Virus record (IMG/VR): IMGVR_UViG_3300044993_000462
Span: 1-31,740 of that record
Direction: 5' to 3' (one strand)
From: a virus
DNA: 31,740 nucleotides
The position numbers were made by a program, and so were the translations under genes. The notes below the pieces were generated by a model. It worked only from the letters and a program-made list of their open reading frames with translations, was not told the DNA's origin and did not search any database. Within the stretch, counting starts at the first letter, position 1. The number at the start of each line of letters is the position of its first letter. Below, piece by piece: positions 15,129-22,928 of the stretch.

Positions 15129-16133
15129 TTAATTTATCTCCATTATCATTCGACAAAAATTGTCGATCTCGGCTTCTTTAGTATCTTCAGAATTGATTTC
15201 TAAACATTTTTGTAAAAATAAAGCTACCGCCTCTTTTGAGCTCATTGTCTCTTCCTCAGAATTCTCGTTTTCACTTAGCAGCCAAGGTCTATTTTTAACT
15301 CCTGAAGATATCATCTCAATTCCTTTTTGGGTAAAGTTTTTTACATACTCAAAAGGGACAATATAAGCGTAGCTTAATCCCCTAGCATTTCCTGCAAAAA
15401 CAAGTCCAGATAGTTCGCCGTCACTATTAAGAACAGCACTTCCAGAAGAACCGCCCATAATCGTGGCAGATACTACCTGAGATTCGTAGTCCCTAATAAT
15501 AGGAGCCATATTAAAAAACCTACAAAAAGGTGCGATATCTGGATCTTTAAGATCTGATTCTTTACATTTTCTAGCACCTATGATTATTCGTATGATTTGT
15601 TTTCCTCCAAAATGTCCTTTTGTGATTATGTTGGGCATAAGAGCAGGGTGTCCTGTAATCGTGGCTTCTGAATAAATTTCGGGAGCTTTGCTAGCCAATT
15701 TGATACTATTTTTTAAATCAGCAGCAACTGTTAAGACGCAAAGATCATGCTCAACGTCTGTGATGTATCCTGTTACTACATGCTCTTCTCCGTTTACCAA
15801 TCTAATTTTACCACCCTTTTTTAAAACACCTTCACAAACGTGTGTGTTAGAAAGTATAACAGATTCGCTTTCTGTATTTTTTACAATAACGCCAGAACCT
15901 CCGCCCGTTCCCTTCATATTTGTAACCATTACAGTGTAGCTAGAAGGATGGGAGCTTTTACCTAAATAATACATATAAACAGCCAAAATAATCGGAGCTA
16001 TTCCTAATAGGATAGCCAAACTAGTCCCTATCGAAGGGGGAAGCTTACTAAACAATATCTCTTCGGCTTTTTTGTAAACTGATTGTACAGCTTTCTTTGT
16101 TTTGTTCAGGCGTTTTTTGAGAACAGGGTTCAT
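15129..16133 (-). CDS. Membrane-anchored trypsin-like serine protease
   Basis: This is a 334-residue protein with a basic N-terminus (residues 1-30), one membrane helix at about 37-57 (GTSLAILLGIAPIILAVYMY), and a chymotrypsin-fold domain. The catalytic triad is visible: His98 in ILSNTHVCEG, Asp130 in HDLCVLTV, and Ser230 in MGGSSGSAVLN. GTGGGSGVIV in front of the His strand is typical of DegP/HtrA-like proteases, but there is no PDZ domain. The C-terminal 60 residues are helical and acidic. With the positive N-terminus inside, the protease domain should face the periplasm or exterior. It lies in the replication/repair operon, so it is not obviously a prohead protease. A different role, such as superinfection exclusion or envelope lysis, is only a guess. 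Confidence 0.88.
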   Translation of the reverse strand: MNPVLKKRLNKTKKAVQSVYKKAEEILFSKLPPSIGTSLAILLGIAPIILAVYMYYLGKSSHPSSYTVMVTNMKGTGGGSGVIVKNTESESVILSNTHVCEGVLKKGGKIRLVNGEEHVVTGYITDVEHDLCVLTVAADLKNSIKLASKAPEIYSEATITGHPALMPNIITKGHFGGKQIIRIIIGARKCKESDLKDPDIAPFCRFFNMAPIIRDYESQVVSATIMGGSSGSAVLNSDGELSGLVFAGNARGLSYAYIVPFEYVKNFTQKGIEMISSGVKNRPWLLSENENSEEETMSSKEAVALFLQKCLEINSEDTKEAEIDNFCRMIMEIN

Positions 16134-16156
16134 TTTTACTCCTTATGTTATTTGTT

Positions 16157-16819
16157 TTATTTTTTCTCTTTTTCTTCTCTTAGCTTTGCTAACATCTCAA
16201 GAACTTCCCCAAGTTTTGAAGATTTGTTATCTGGCATAGAAGATAAGGGAGATACTTCTACTGTAGTATCATCAATTTTCTTTAAAATGCCGCCATTCGG
16301 TAAATTTAGACCCATCTGTGGAACTTTTATATTTCCAGAAGAATCTGGGTTTTTCATTTTTTGTAAAATTTCCATACATTTTAAATACATTTTAAAATTT
16401 TCAAAATCTGCATTTTCTATAATTTTGGGATCTTTACTGATCGCGTAACGATTAAAGATATTTCTATAATAACTTTCTAAAGACATCATCGTATCCACGA
16501 TCAAATTAATACTACGATTTTCGGCTATATCCATCTTTTCTTTTAGGTGTTTAATCATGTTTTCGTAGTGCTCAAGCTTACTTTCATAGAATTTGTGTTT
16601 ATAAGAAATATAAAGAACTATATTTTTTTTAATCCCTAGTTTTAGGGATATATCTTGGTAGCTTTGGCCGTCAAAATACATCTCGATCATGCGGTGTATC
16701 TTTTCAGGTGTGACGCTAAGTATTCCGGGAAGTCCATCCTCGATGAACTCCTCAAGAGATCTTATCTCTTTTTCTGACATATCTAATGGGTATTCACCCT
16801 TCTTCGCTATATTTGACAT
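16157..16819 (-). CDS. HTH protein, possibly small terminase-like
   Basis: This gene makes 220 residues. A helix-turn-helix is visible at about 40-75 (IHRMIEMYFDGQSYQDISLK followed by a recognition helix), followed by long helices (75-160) and an acidic/basic tail. That order (N-terminal HTH, central helical oligomerisation part, tail) is the layout of phage small terminase subunits, which recognise packaging sites. However, the gene is in the leftward operon, far from the large terminase at 22928, so a regulator is the alternative. It overlaps the preceding gene by 26 bases. Confidence 0.6.
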   Translation of the reverse strand: MSNIAKKGEYPLDMSEKEIRSLEEFIEDGLPGILSVTPEKIHRMIEMYFDGQSYQDISLKLGIKKNIVLYISYKHKFYESKLEHYENMIKHLKEKMDIAENRSINLIVDTMMSLESYYRNIFNRYAISKDPKIIENADFENFKMYLKCMEILQKMKNPDSSGNIKVPQMGLNLPNGGILKKIDDTTVEVSPLSSMPDNKSSKLGEVLEMLAKLREEKEKK

Positions 16820-17159
16820 CTTTTAAATTATCCCCGTCGTTATCTACAACAGATACTTCAACTTCTGGCCATAAGATGGTGTGAACCGTCTTTATAAGAG
16901 CCTGAAGCCTTTTTTCGTGATGTTGATCAGGTTTATATTTTTCTTTAAAGGTTAAGGTAAACTTTACTTTAGAGCCAAGGCCAACAACTAAAGCTTCGGA
17001 ATCTGTTACAAGATTATAAGAAACGGAAACCTCCGCAAGATCATCAAAAAATATAAAAGGGGCTGTTTGTAACGTTTTTACGTGTACCTCGCTAAGCCTT
17101 CCACTTAAAATTGCGCCTTTTTTTAAATCTTTAAGTATATTAGGATCTATCTCGCGCAT
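16794..17159 (-). CDS. Hypothetical protein, 121 aa
   Basis: The family is not recognised. The predicted content is mixed alpha/beta, with a central beta-rich stretch (DDLAEVSVSYNLVTDSEALV, then KVKFTLTFKEKY) and an acidic end (VVDNDGDNLKDVKYSEEG). The ATG overlaps the end of sbcD by 13 bases and its stop overlaps the next gene by 26 bases, showing tight translational coupling. Position suggests an accessory to SbcCD, without proof. Confidence 0.75.
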   Translation of the reverse strand: MREIDPNILKDLKKGAILSGRLSEVHVKTLQTAPFIFFDDLAEVSVSYNLVTDSEALVVGLGSKVKFTLTFKEKYKPDQHHEKRLQALIKTVHTILWPEVEVSVVDNDGDNLKDVKYSEEG

Positions 17160-18106
17160 AATTCCTCCAGATAAGATTTTACACCTTTTTTGTCGGTTAT
17201 TCCAGAATAATTTTCTAGGTACTCAAAAATAGTTTTGGTCAACTTAGCCTGTTTTTTTCTTTCTGAACTATCGGTAGGCCTTGCTACAATTTTACATCTT
17301 CCTTTAAGTTTTTTGCTTGTTTGGCCTATCCATGTAGAAGGGCCTTCTAATTCTACGAAAGTTTTAGAGCCTAATTTTAAAGAAGAGATATCCGTATCGG
17401 GCGTAACCTTATAAGTTCTAATTGGCTCTAAAACTATAGAAGAATCTACAAAATCCCATTTATCGCCATCAAAAGTCCAAATACCCTTAGCTTCATTAGC
17501 ATCAGATAGGCTGTCCCATTTAGGTGTACCCGGATAAAAAACCTTCCCTATTGTTTGGCGTTTGTGTATATGTCCTGAAATTATATGGGTAAAATTTAGA
17601 CGGTTCTGGTCAACTCCATGCGGGGCATAAAATCCGTTTTCAAATTCAGAACCATCAAAAGTTTGATGGCAAAAAAGTTTTTTGGCTCCAAAATCGGCAA
17701 GCTTGTTAGCTTCTTCAACAAATTTTTCGTTATCTGAGAAATAAGGCATAAAACCAAATTCTTTATAATTTTGAGGTTTGTCAATTACCATTACGTTTTC
17801 AATGCCCATTTTAAGGGTATCAAGAGAAGACATTTGTCCCTCTCTTTGTTTGTCCCCAATCTGATCATGATTGCCAACCAAAAGAATAACCTTGTTAAAA
17901 AGGTTAGACATCCTCACGATAGTTTTTTGCCAAAAACTTACAACCTCAAGCCTGATAACCGCATGGGTGTGGAACAGATCGCCACCGACAACAAGGGTTT
18001 CGGCTTGAAATTTTTCTTGGGTTCTTTCTACCAAAGAAAACACCTTTTCAAGATCTGAAAGGTTGTTTGGTTGACCATGCGGATCGCCGATAAAAATTGT
18101 TCTCAT
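17147..18106 (-). CDS. sbcD: SbcD/Mre11-like nuclease (T4 gp47-like)
   Basis: This 319-residue nuclease subunit partners SbcC. All the calcineurin-like metal motifs are present: GDPHG (Asp8, His10), GGDLFH (41-46), VGNHD (Asn79, His80, Asp81), the His of FCHQTFDG, and SGHIHKRQ. The length is near that of T4 gp47 (339). Residues beyond 250 form the capping and SbcC-binding region (KLGSKTFVELEGPSTW). It begins with ATG at 18106, three bases after the 101-residue gene. With SbcC it should process DNA ends for recombination-dependent replication, as in T4. Confidence 0.95.
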   Translation of the reverse strand: MRTIFIGDPHGQPNNLSDLEKVFSLVERTQEKFQAETLVVGGDLFHTHAVIRLEVVSFWQKTIVRMSNLFNKVILLVGNHDQIGDKQREGQMSSLDTLKMGIENVMVIDKPQNYKEFGFMPYFSDNEKFVEEANKLADFGAKKLFCHQTFDGSEFENGFYAPHGVDQNRLNFTHIISGHIHKRQTIGKVFYPGTPKWDSLSDANEAKGIWTFDGDKWDFVDSSIVLEPIRTYKVTPDTDISSLKLGSKTFVELEGPSTWIGQTSKKLKGRCKIVARPTDSSERKKQAKLTKTIFEYLENYSGITDKKGVKSYLEELCAR

Positions 18107-18109
18107 TAT

Positions 18110-18415
18110 CTAGTCTTCCTTTGGTTTTACAGCCGACACGTAACGGCTTTCAACAATTATAAACTCACCATCGATACCAGTAGCCTTACGGGTAAGCTTA
18201 GCCCATTGAGAAGTCATCAAAATGTCTTCGGCAACATAAGCAATAGAACCTTCTTTAAAGAGCTGGCCATCAATTTTAGTATTTGCCTTAAGCTTAAGGG
18301 GTACGAGGTTTAATTTTTGACCGGGTAAAGCAAGCCCTGCCCTAACTTCTGTTCTGATACCCTGTCCTTGCTGATAGGGTTCTAGGATAAATAGTCCGTT
18401 TAAAGTTATGATCAT
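18110..18415 (-). CDS. Small beta-rich protein, possibly GroES-like
   Basis: This 101-residue protein is mainly beta-strand. The C-terminal half reads KIDGQLFKEGSIAYVAEDIL then GEFIIVESRYVSAV, loosely matching the end of GroES-type co-chaperonins (KVGDIVIF then EVLIMSESDILAIV). The N-terminal half has a flexible stretch (YQQGQGIRTEVRAGLALPGQ) where GroES has its mobile loop, but the conserved loop hydrophobics are not clear. The size fits GroES and T4 gp31. The phage also encodes a GroEL, which makes a co-chaperonin plausible. It overlaps the sigma-like gene by ATGA. An alternative is an unrelated structural or regulatory protein. Confidence 0.5.
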   Translation of the reverse strand: MIITLNGLFILEPYQQGQGIRTEVRAGLALPGQKLNLVPLKLKANTKIDGQLFKEGSIAYVAEDILMTSQWAKLTRKATGIDGEFIIVESRYVSAVKPKED

Positions 18416-19467
18416 AACTTCACTCCTTTTAACCTTATTATTTTTTGTTGTAAAATAGGAAGCTTTTTTGTTGCGTCGATCAATTTTGATACCAAATCTT
18501 GTTTTATTAAGTTATCTTCAGGTGTGTCAGATCCATCTGAAATTCCTTCAAGATAAGAATAGATGGTTTCTCCGCTATCTGGCGAAAACGGGGCAGGAGC
18601 ATCGATAGATAATACGCTTGCTGCGTTTAAAAGATTTGAAAGCTGATCAGCAGTGATCTTTTGTTTTGGTACTTTTACTCCTTTTTTTTCATCTTCAATA
18701 TAGCTTTTGTTTATAGCTTCTGCCAACTCATTAAGATCTTGAATATCGTGTTTAAATCTTAGAGAATTGGCACGGTATAATATTGAGCTATCGGAAGGGT
18801 AGAAATGAAGTGTTGTTTCAGAGTAGCTATCTATCATATTTCCTGTCATGCGTCCAATACAAACACCGTTAAAAACCCTAGAATATTCCCCTACCCATTT
18901 ATCAACACCAGAGACTAGCCCTAAAGAAGCAATGCCGATCATATCCATTAGGCTTAGATGGCTTCTTGGAACCTTTCTATAAAAAAGCTTTGCCCTGTTA
19001 ATCGCTAACGGCAAGTTGTTTTCTATGAGTTTTCTTCTGGCATCTACAAATTTATGGTAGATCTTTTCAGATCTTTCTGGGAAAGGACCTTTCCAGTTTT
19101 CTCTTATAAATTTGATAAGATTGTAGTTTATGTGAAAAGTTTGAAGCTTTTTTATATCGCCATTTTTAATGGCAGGCGTAATCTGACTACTAAAAACTTT
19201 AGACTTTTCCCTGAAATAAGGTCTCGCGCTTAATATTTGCTTGTTTTTAACTGCGACCAAAAGTACAAATTGTTTGTAAATTTCACGGGACTGGGCAAAT
19301 ATAATAATACTTTTCCTGAAACTTTCTTCAAGTTTCATAACAAGCTCAACCTGAGTCTTTTGATCTGACCCGTCCTTATTAAAATTAAGGACAGCAGTGA
19401 CTTCTTTAGCTAAAAGCCTAAGACTATTGTCGTATTCTTGATTACTCAAAATACTCTTCCTCTTCAT
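18412..19467 (-). CDS. Sigma70-like factor lacking region 4.2
   Basis: This is a 351-residue protein with a convincing sigma region 2 at about 143-225 (ARRKLIENNLPLAINRAKLF, SHLSLMDMIGIASLGLVSGV, DKWVGEYSRVFNG), including the core-binding 2.1-2.2 helices. Region 3 is approximated at 235-315, with SIDAPAPFSPDSGETIYSYL similar to the 3.2 finger. It ends at LPILQQKIIRLKGVKL, which corresponds to region 4.1, and stops before the helix-turn-helix 4.2 that reads the -35. Residues 1-130 are an N-terminal extension without match. This resembles late sigma factors such as T4 gp55, which also lack a normal region 4 and need a partner. The stop overlaps the next gene (ATGA), so this is a true end rather than a frameshift. 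Likely role: directing transcription of later phage genes. Confidence 0.82.
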   Translation of the reverse strand: MKRKSILSNQEYDNSLRLLAKEVTAVLNFNKDGSDQKTQVELVMKLEESFRKSIIIFAQSREIYKQFVLLVAVKNKQILSARPYFREKSKVFSSQITPAIKNGDIKKLQTFHINYNLIKFIRENWKGPFPERSEKIYHKFVDARRKLIENNLPLAINRAKLFYRKVPRSHLSLMDMIGIASLGLVSGVDKWVGEYSRVFNGVCIGRMTGNMIDSYSETTLHFYPSDSSILYRANSLRFKHDIQDLNELAEAINKSYIEDEKKGVKVPKQKITADQLSNLLNAASVLSIDAPAPFSPDSGETIYSYLEGISDGSDTPEDNLIKQDLVSKLIDATKKLPILQQKIIRLKGVKL

Positions 19468-21106
19468 TTTTCCCCTTAATTAGGTCTTGCCCTCCTATCC
19501 ATTCTATCATGGTTCCAGAGGATTTATAAAAACCGACCCTAATTTTAAGATGTCTAACCATAGACTCTATACCTTTTATGTTAAAATCATAAATTATGGC
19601 TTTCTTTTTAGGTGGATGGAACTCCGCAAACTTACTAAGCTCAAGTTTTCTTACGCTCCTTCCAACGGCACCCTGTTTTGTTCTGATCTCGCTTGTTCCT
19701 CCCTGCCAATTCACGGTATGATGTGTAGGGTAGATATTGGTACCTGTGGATATACAGGAAGTTCCGATCAAAACCTTAACTTCTCCCTTGTTGAATTTTT
19801 CAACAGCCTTTATCGGATCGCTATTTTTAATCTCATCGTAAATCTTTCTTTGCTCATAGGTCATGGAGCTTATAAGTTTTTCAAGCAAATCAGGCTTTGT
19901 TTTCATAGACCTTTTAATCTTTGCCTTATCAAGACCCAAAACAACAGAAACTATACTTAACTTATCATCAGCACTTGTGGCTAACGCGTATGGGACTTTT
20001 AATAGGGGTGCCAATAAAAGTATTTGGGGTAGCTCATCTATCAAAACAAGAGTTGATTCGTTTCTAGTTTCGGCTACAGCATTGGCAAGCTTAGCCGTAA
20101 AAGCAGCGATGTTTGTATTGTTTAAAAAGTGTATTCGTTTCATTTCCAACGCATCTTGACTATAAAATGTTGGATTTGAACTCTCAACTGGTATGATTTT
20201 AAAGGAATGGTCGCAAATATACCCGCCCTTAATACCATCTTTGGTGCTTAAATTATAGACAGTTTTTCCTATGATAGCTTTTAAAAGCTTTTCGGTTCCG
20301 TCCCCTCTAGTTTGGGTTCCTGATAAAAAGAACCGATAAGGGATATCTTTTAATACTCCATGACAAACGCTTTCTAAGGTTTCAGCAGGTATAGTATGGG
20401 ATTCATCTGCAAGCAAAACTTGTGCCGACGCGATCTCTTCGTATTCTTTAGTCCCCTCTTTTAATTTTGTTAAGGTGTCCGAAATACATATCATGAAATT
20501 TTTACCAAATTTTTTTCTACCATCACCAGCTACTCCGATGGAAGAGGTTCCCAAATAATGCTCAAATCTTTCTACCATTTCTTCAAAGATAGAGGCTGAG
20601 GGCACCATAACCACGGTTTTAAGACCAAGTTTTTGAGCGATCATCAATATGATAAGAGACTTTCCTGCTCCTGTACAAAGCTCTACGTTTCCGTGTCTTA
20701 TTTCTATAAGCTTTTCAATAGAAGCGGATTGGTATTCGTATGGAACCATATCCATACGACGATACCATGGATACGGTCTAGGTCTTGGATAGTTTATATT
20801 ATTTATAATTTCTAAATCAAATTCGTTTTGAAGGTAAGGAAGGTATCCCGGTCTAATACAAGCCTGATCATTTTCATAAAACATTACGGAATTTTCAATC
20901 TTTGATCTTAACATCTCCCCATGAGCTTTCCATCCTTCTGGGTCATAAGAAGGCCAGCGTCTATTTTTTAGGTGTCTTTTATATTGAAATTCTATGGACT
21001 TATTTCTGTATTTTGTAGAATTTTCAAACCTTTTGACTTCTTCGTCCGAAGCGGATGAAAAATCTAAAATAGCCTTAGAACCAGATACAACTATTGCTTT
21101 TATCAC
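19442..21106 (-). CDS. SF2 DNA helicase, UvsW-like
   Basis: This is a 554-residue superfamily 2 helicase. Motifs in order: Q-like YEYQ (123-126), motif I CTGAGKS (144-150), motif II DESH (234-237), motif III LSGTQTR (261-267), and C-terminal motifs V-VI in GTSCISTGTNIYPTHHTVNW and QGAVGRSVR. The N-terminal 110 residues are a specificity domain. Size and motif variants fit UvsW-type helicases of T4, which remodel forks and R-loops during recombination-dependent replication. It starts with GTG at 21106 behind GGAGG and is the first gene of the leftward operon. SbcC, SbcD and this helicase form a coherent recombination set. Confidence 0.88.
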   Translation of the reverse strand: MIKAIVVSGSKAILDFSSASDEEVKRFENSTKYRNKSIEFQYKRHLKNRRWPSYDPEGWKAHGEMLRSKIENSVMFYENDQACIRPGYLPYLQNEFDLEIINNINYPRPRPYPWYRRMDMVPYEYQSASIEKLIEIRHGNVELCTGAGKSLIILMIAQKLGLKTVVMVPSASIFEEMVERFEHYLGTSSIGVAGDGRKKFGKNFMICISDTLTKLKEGTKEYEEIASAQVLLADESHTIPAETLESVCHGVLKDIPYRFFLSGTQTRGDGTEKLLKAIIGKTVYNLSTKDGIKGGYICDHSFKIIPVESSNPTFYSQDALEMKRIHFLNNTNIAAFTAKLANAVAETRNESTLVLIDELPQILLLAPLLKVPYALATSADDKLSIVSVVLGLDKAKIKRSMKTKPDLLEKLISSMTYEQRKIYDEIKNSDPIKAVEKFNKGEVKVLIGTSCISTGTNIYPTHHTVNWQGGTSEIRTKQGAVGRSVRKLELSKFAEFHPPKKKAIIYDFNIKGIESMVRHLKIRVGFYKSSGTMIEWIGGQDLIKGKNEEEEYFE

Positions 21107-21158
21107 TTGCCCTCCAAGTTTATGATATCATATTCACAAGAAGCTTGGAGGTTTTAAA
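21107..21158. promoter_or_regulatory. Divergent regulatory region between the two arms
   Basis: The 52 bases separate two divergently read operons, each starting with GTG. They hold an 8-base inverted repeat CCTCCAAG (21111-21118) and CTTGGAGG (21144-21151), which is the Shine-Dalgarno site on each strand, and a perfect 12-base palindrome TATGATATCATA (21121-21132). Each half of the palindrome reads TATGAT, a -10-like hexamer, on both strands. There is no clear -35, so a bidirectional extended -10 or phage-specific promoter, or a dyad operator, is likely. This follows from sequence only. Confidence 0.6.
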
Positions 21159-22928
21159 GTGTCTATAAGAAAAACCAAAACATCAGCTAAAATGTTTGTT
21201 TCAGACCAAGAACGTCTTCAAGAGATAGTTCTTAAAACCATGAACAGAATTAGCGATATAGTGGGAGCTACTTTTGGCCCTGGTGGGCGAAACATCCTTA
21301 TCGAAAGCGATATCCCCGGCATCCCTAACACCAACACTAAAGATGGTGTAACAGTCTTCCAAGCATTAGGAGCTGCAAACCCATACGAACACCTTATCAT
21401 CGAACAAGCTAGGGATTCGGCAAAAAGAACCGCAACAGAAGCGGGAGACGGAACAACCACCGCAACCATTCTTTCGGCAGCTCTTATTAATTATCTGTAT
21501 GATTTTTGTAACAAAAACCCTAAATTTAGCCCACAAAAAGTCGCCAGAGACGTAGCTTCCGTAGTTCGGAAAAAACTTGTACCTTTAATCAGAGAAAGCG
21601 CTATTCCTATTACCCCAGAAAACAGAGAACTTTTAAGACTGGTTGCTAAGGTTTCGGCAAACGGTGATGAGGACATGGCCGATGCTGTTATGAAGGCTTT
21701 TGAAGAACTTGGATACGGAGAAAATGCCCATGTGACAATTAAACAGGTTACAGGTCCCTATGGGTATGAAGTTGGTCTAATTGAAGGTTTTCCTATCCCT
21801 ATTGGATATGAAGAATCTATCGGAAAGTTTCATGCTGCTTTTATAAACGATCCTGCCAACCAAAGATGTCTTTTAGAGAACCCAAAATTTTTATTGTTTG
21901 ATGGTCAATTAGGAGATTTGATTTCGATACAAAACATAACAGATCAGGTAGGGCAGAAATATAACGATGGAGATACGGATTATAAAAATCTTGTCATCTT
22001 CGCTCACGGATATAGCGACTCGGTAATCAATGCTCTTGCTTATAACTTTCAAGACCCTGTTACGATCAATGTAGTCCCTATGATTACTCCCAAAGCAGGT
22101 TTTATGAATGCTCAAACACATTTTATGCACGATTTAGCAGCTTTTACTGGAGCAAAAGTTTTTGGGTTAAAAGATAGTCTAGCCAAAGCTACTCTCGAAG
22201 ATCTTGGTTCTGGGATGAAAACATTTGAAATTTATAGGTTTAGATCTACAATCGTCGGTGATCCAGATCCTGTAAATATCGAGGTAAGAGCTGACGAGCT
22301 TTCTCAGCAAAAAAAGTCCGCAGAAAGTAAGGAAGAGGCTCTTTGGCTTGAAGAGCGTTTAGGCAAACTAACTTCAGGCATTGCAAAGCTAACGATTTAT
22401 GGTGGCTCTAACGGAGAGCTTAAAGAAGCTCATGATAGATGTGAAGATGCTGTTTGTGCTGTTAGAGCTGCGATTAGCAAAGGGGCACTGGCGGGCGGTT
22501 GTCGTATGCTTTTAAATCTTTTTGACTATGTAATTTCGTCTAAAGATTTACCAGCGCACGTCAAAAACGTTCTTGCTCCGTCTCTAATGGTTCCTATCAC
22601 AAAGCTTTTAAATAATGCTGGAATTAACGAAGAGGAATCCAAAGAGATAATCGAAAAACTTTTAGCTGATAAAAATCTTGTGTATGATGTAGAAAATCAA
22701 AAATTTGGAACAGCAGAAGAACTTGGAGTTTTTGATTCGCTTCCTGCCGTAGAAGAAGCTTTAAAAAACGCAACATCTATAGCAACCGTGATGGGTACTC
22801 TTGGTGGACTTATAGCTTACCCTAGAGATGAGATATTTGAAAGACAAGAAGCGGCTGCTGATGCAGAGTTTAGAAGGATGGTAGAAAATCCTACAAGCTT
22901 TACAAATGAAGCCAACGAGAGAATTTGA
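21159..22928 (+). CDS. groEL: Phage GroEL-like chaperonin (group I)
   Basis: This gene makes 589 residues starting with GTG at 21159 behind a GGAGG site. The ATP-binding motifs are conserved: VGATFGPGGRNILIE (35-49), TKDGVTVF (60-67) and AGDGTTTATIL (95-105). Later it has DRCEDAVCAVRAAISKGALAGG, the counterpart of the C-terminal equatorial segment with its nucleotide-binding residues. The apical region (about 190-380) is highly diverged, including a stretch rich in polar residues. The usual GGM tail is absent (ends EANERI). Phage-encoded GroELs are known in a few large phages and help to fold capsid or nuclear proteins. It is the first gene of the rightward head operon and overlaps terminase at TGATG, which suggests a role in head protein folding. 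Confidence 0.95.
   Translation: MSIRKTKTSAKMFVSDQERLQEIVLKTMNRISDIVGATFGPGGRNILIESDIPGIPNTNTKDGVTVFQALGAANPYEHLIIEQARDSAKRTATEAGDGTTTATILSAALINYLYDFCNKNPKFSPQKVARDVASVVRKKLVPLIRESAIPITPENRELLRLVAKVSANGDEDMADAVMKAFEELGYGENAHVTIKQVTGPYGYEVGLIEGFPIPIGYEESIGKFHAAFINDPANQRCLLENPKFLLFDGQLGDLISIQNITDQVGQKYNDGDTDYKNLVIFAHGYSDSVINALAYNFQDPVTINVVPMITPKAGFMNAQTHFMHDLAAFTGAKVFGLKDSLAKATLEDLGSGMKTFEIYRFRSTIVGDPDPVNIEVRADELSQQKKSAESKEEALWLEERLGKLTSGIAKLTIYGGSNGELKEAHDRCEDAVCAVRAAISKGALAGGCRMLLNLFDYVISSKDLPAHVKNVLAPSLMVPITKLLNNAGINEEESKEIIEKLLADKNLVYDVENQKFGTAEELGVFDSLPAVEEALKNATSIATVMGTLGGLIAYPRDEIFERQEAAADAEFRRMVENPTSFTNEANERI

Noticed and set aside
18412-18415. Truncation of the sigma-like gene by a frameshift
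   Set aside because: The stop overlaps the next ATG in the same ATGA arrangement used elsewhere in this operon, and I saw no region 4.2-like segment just downstream.
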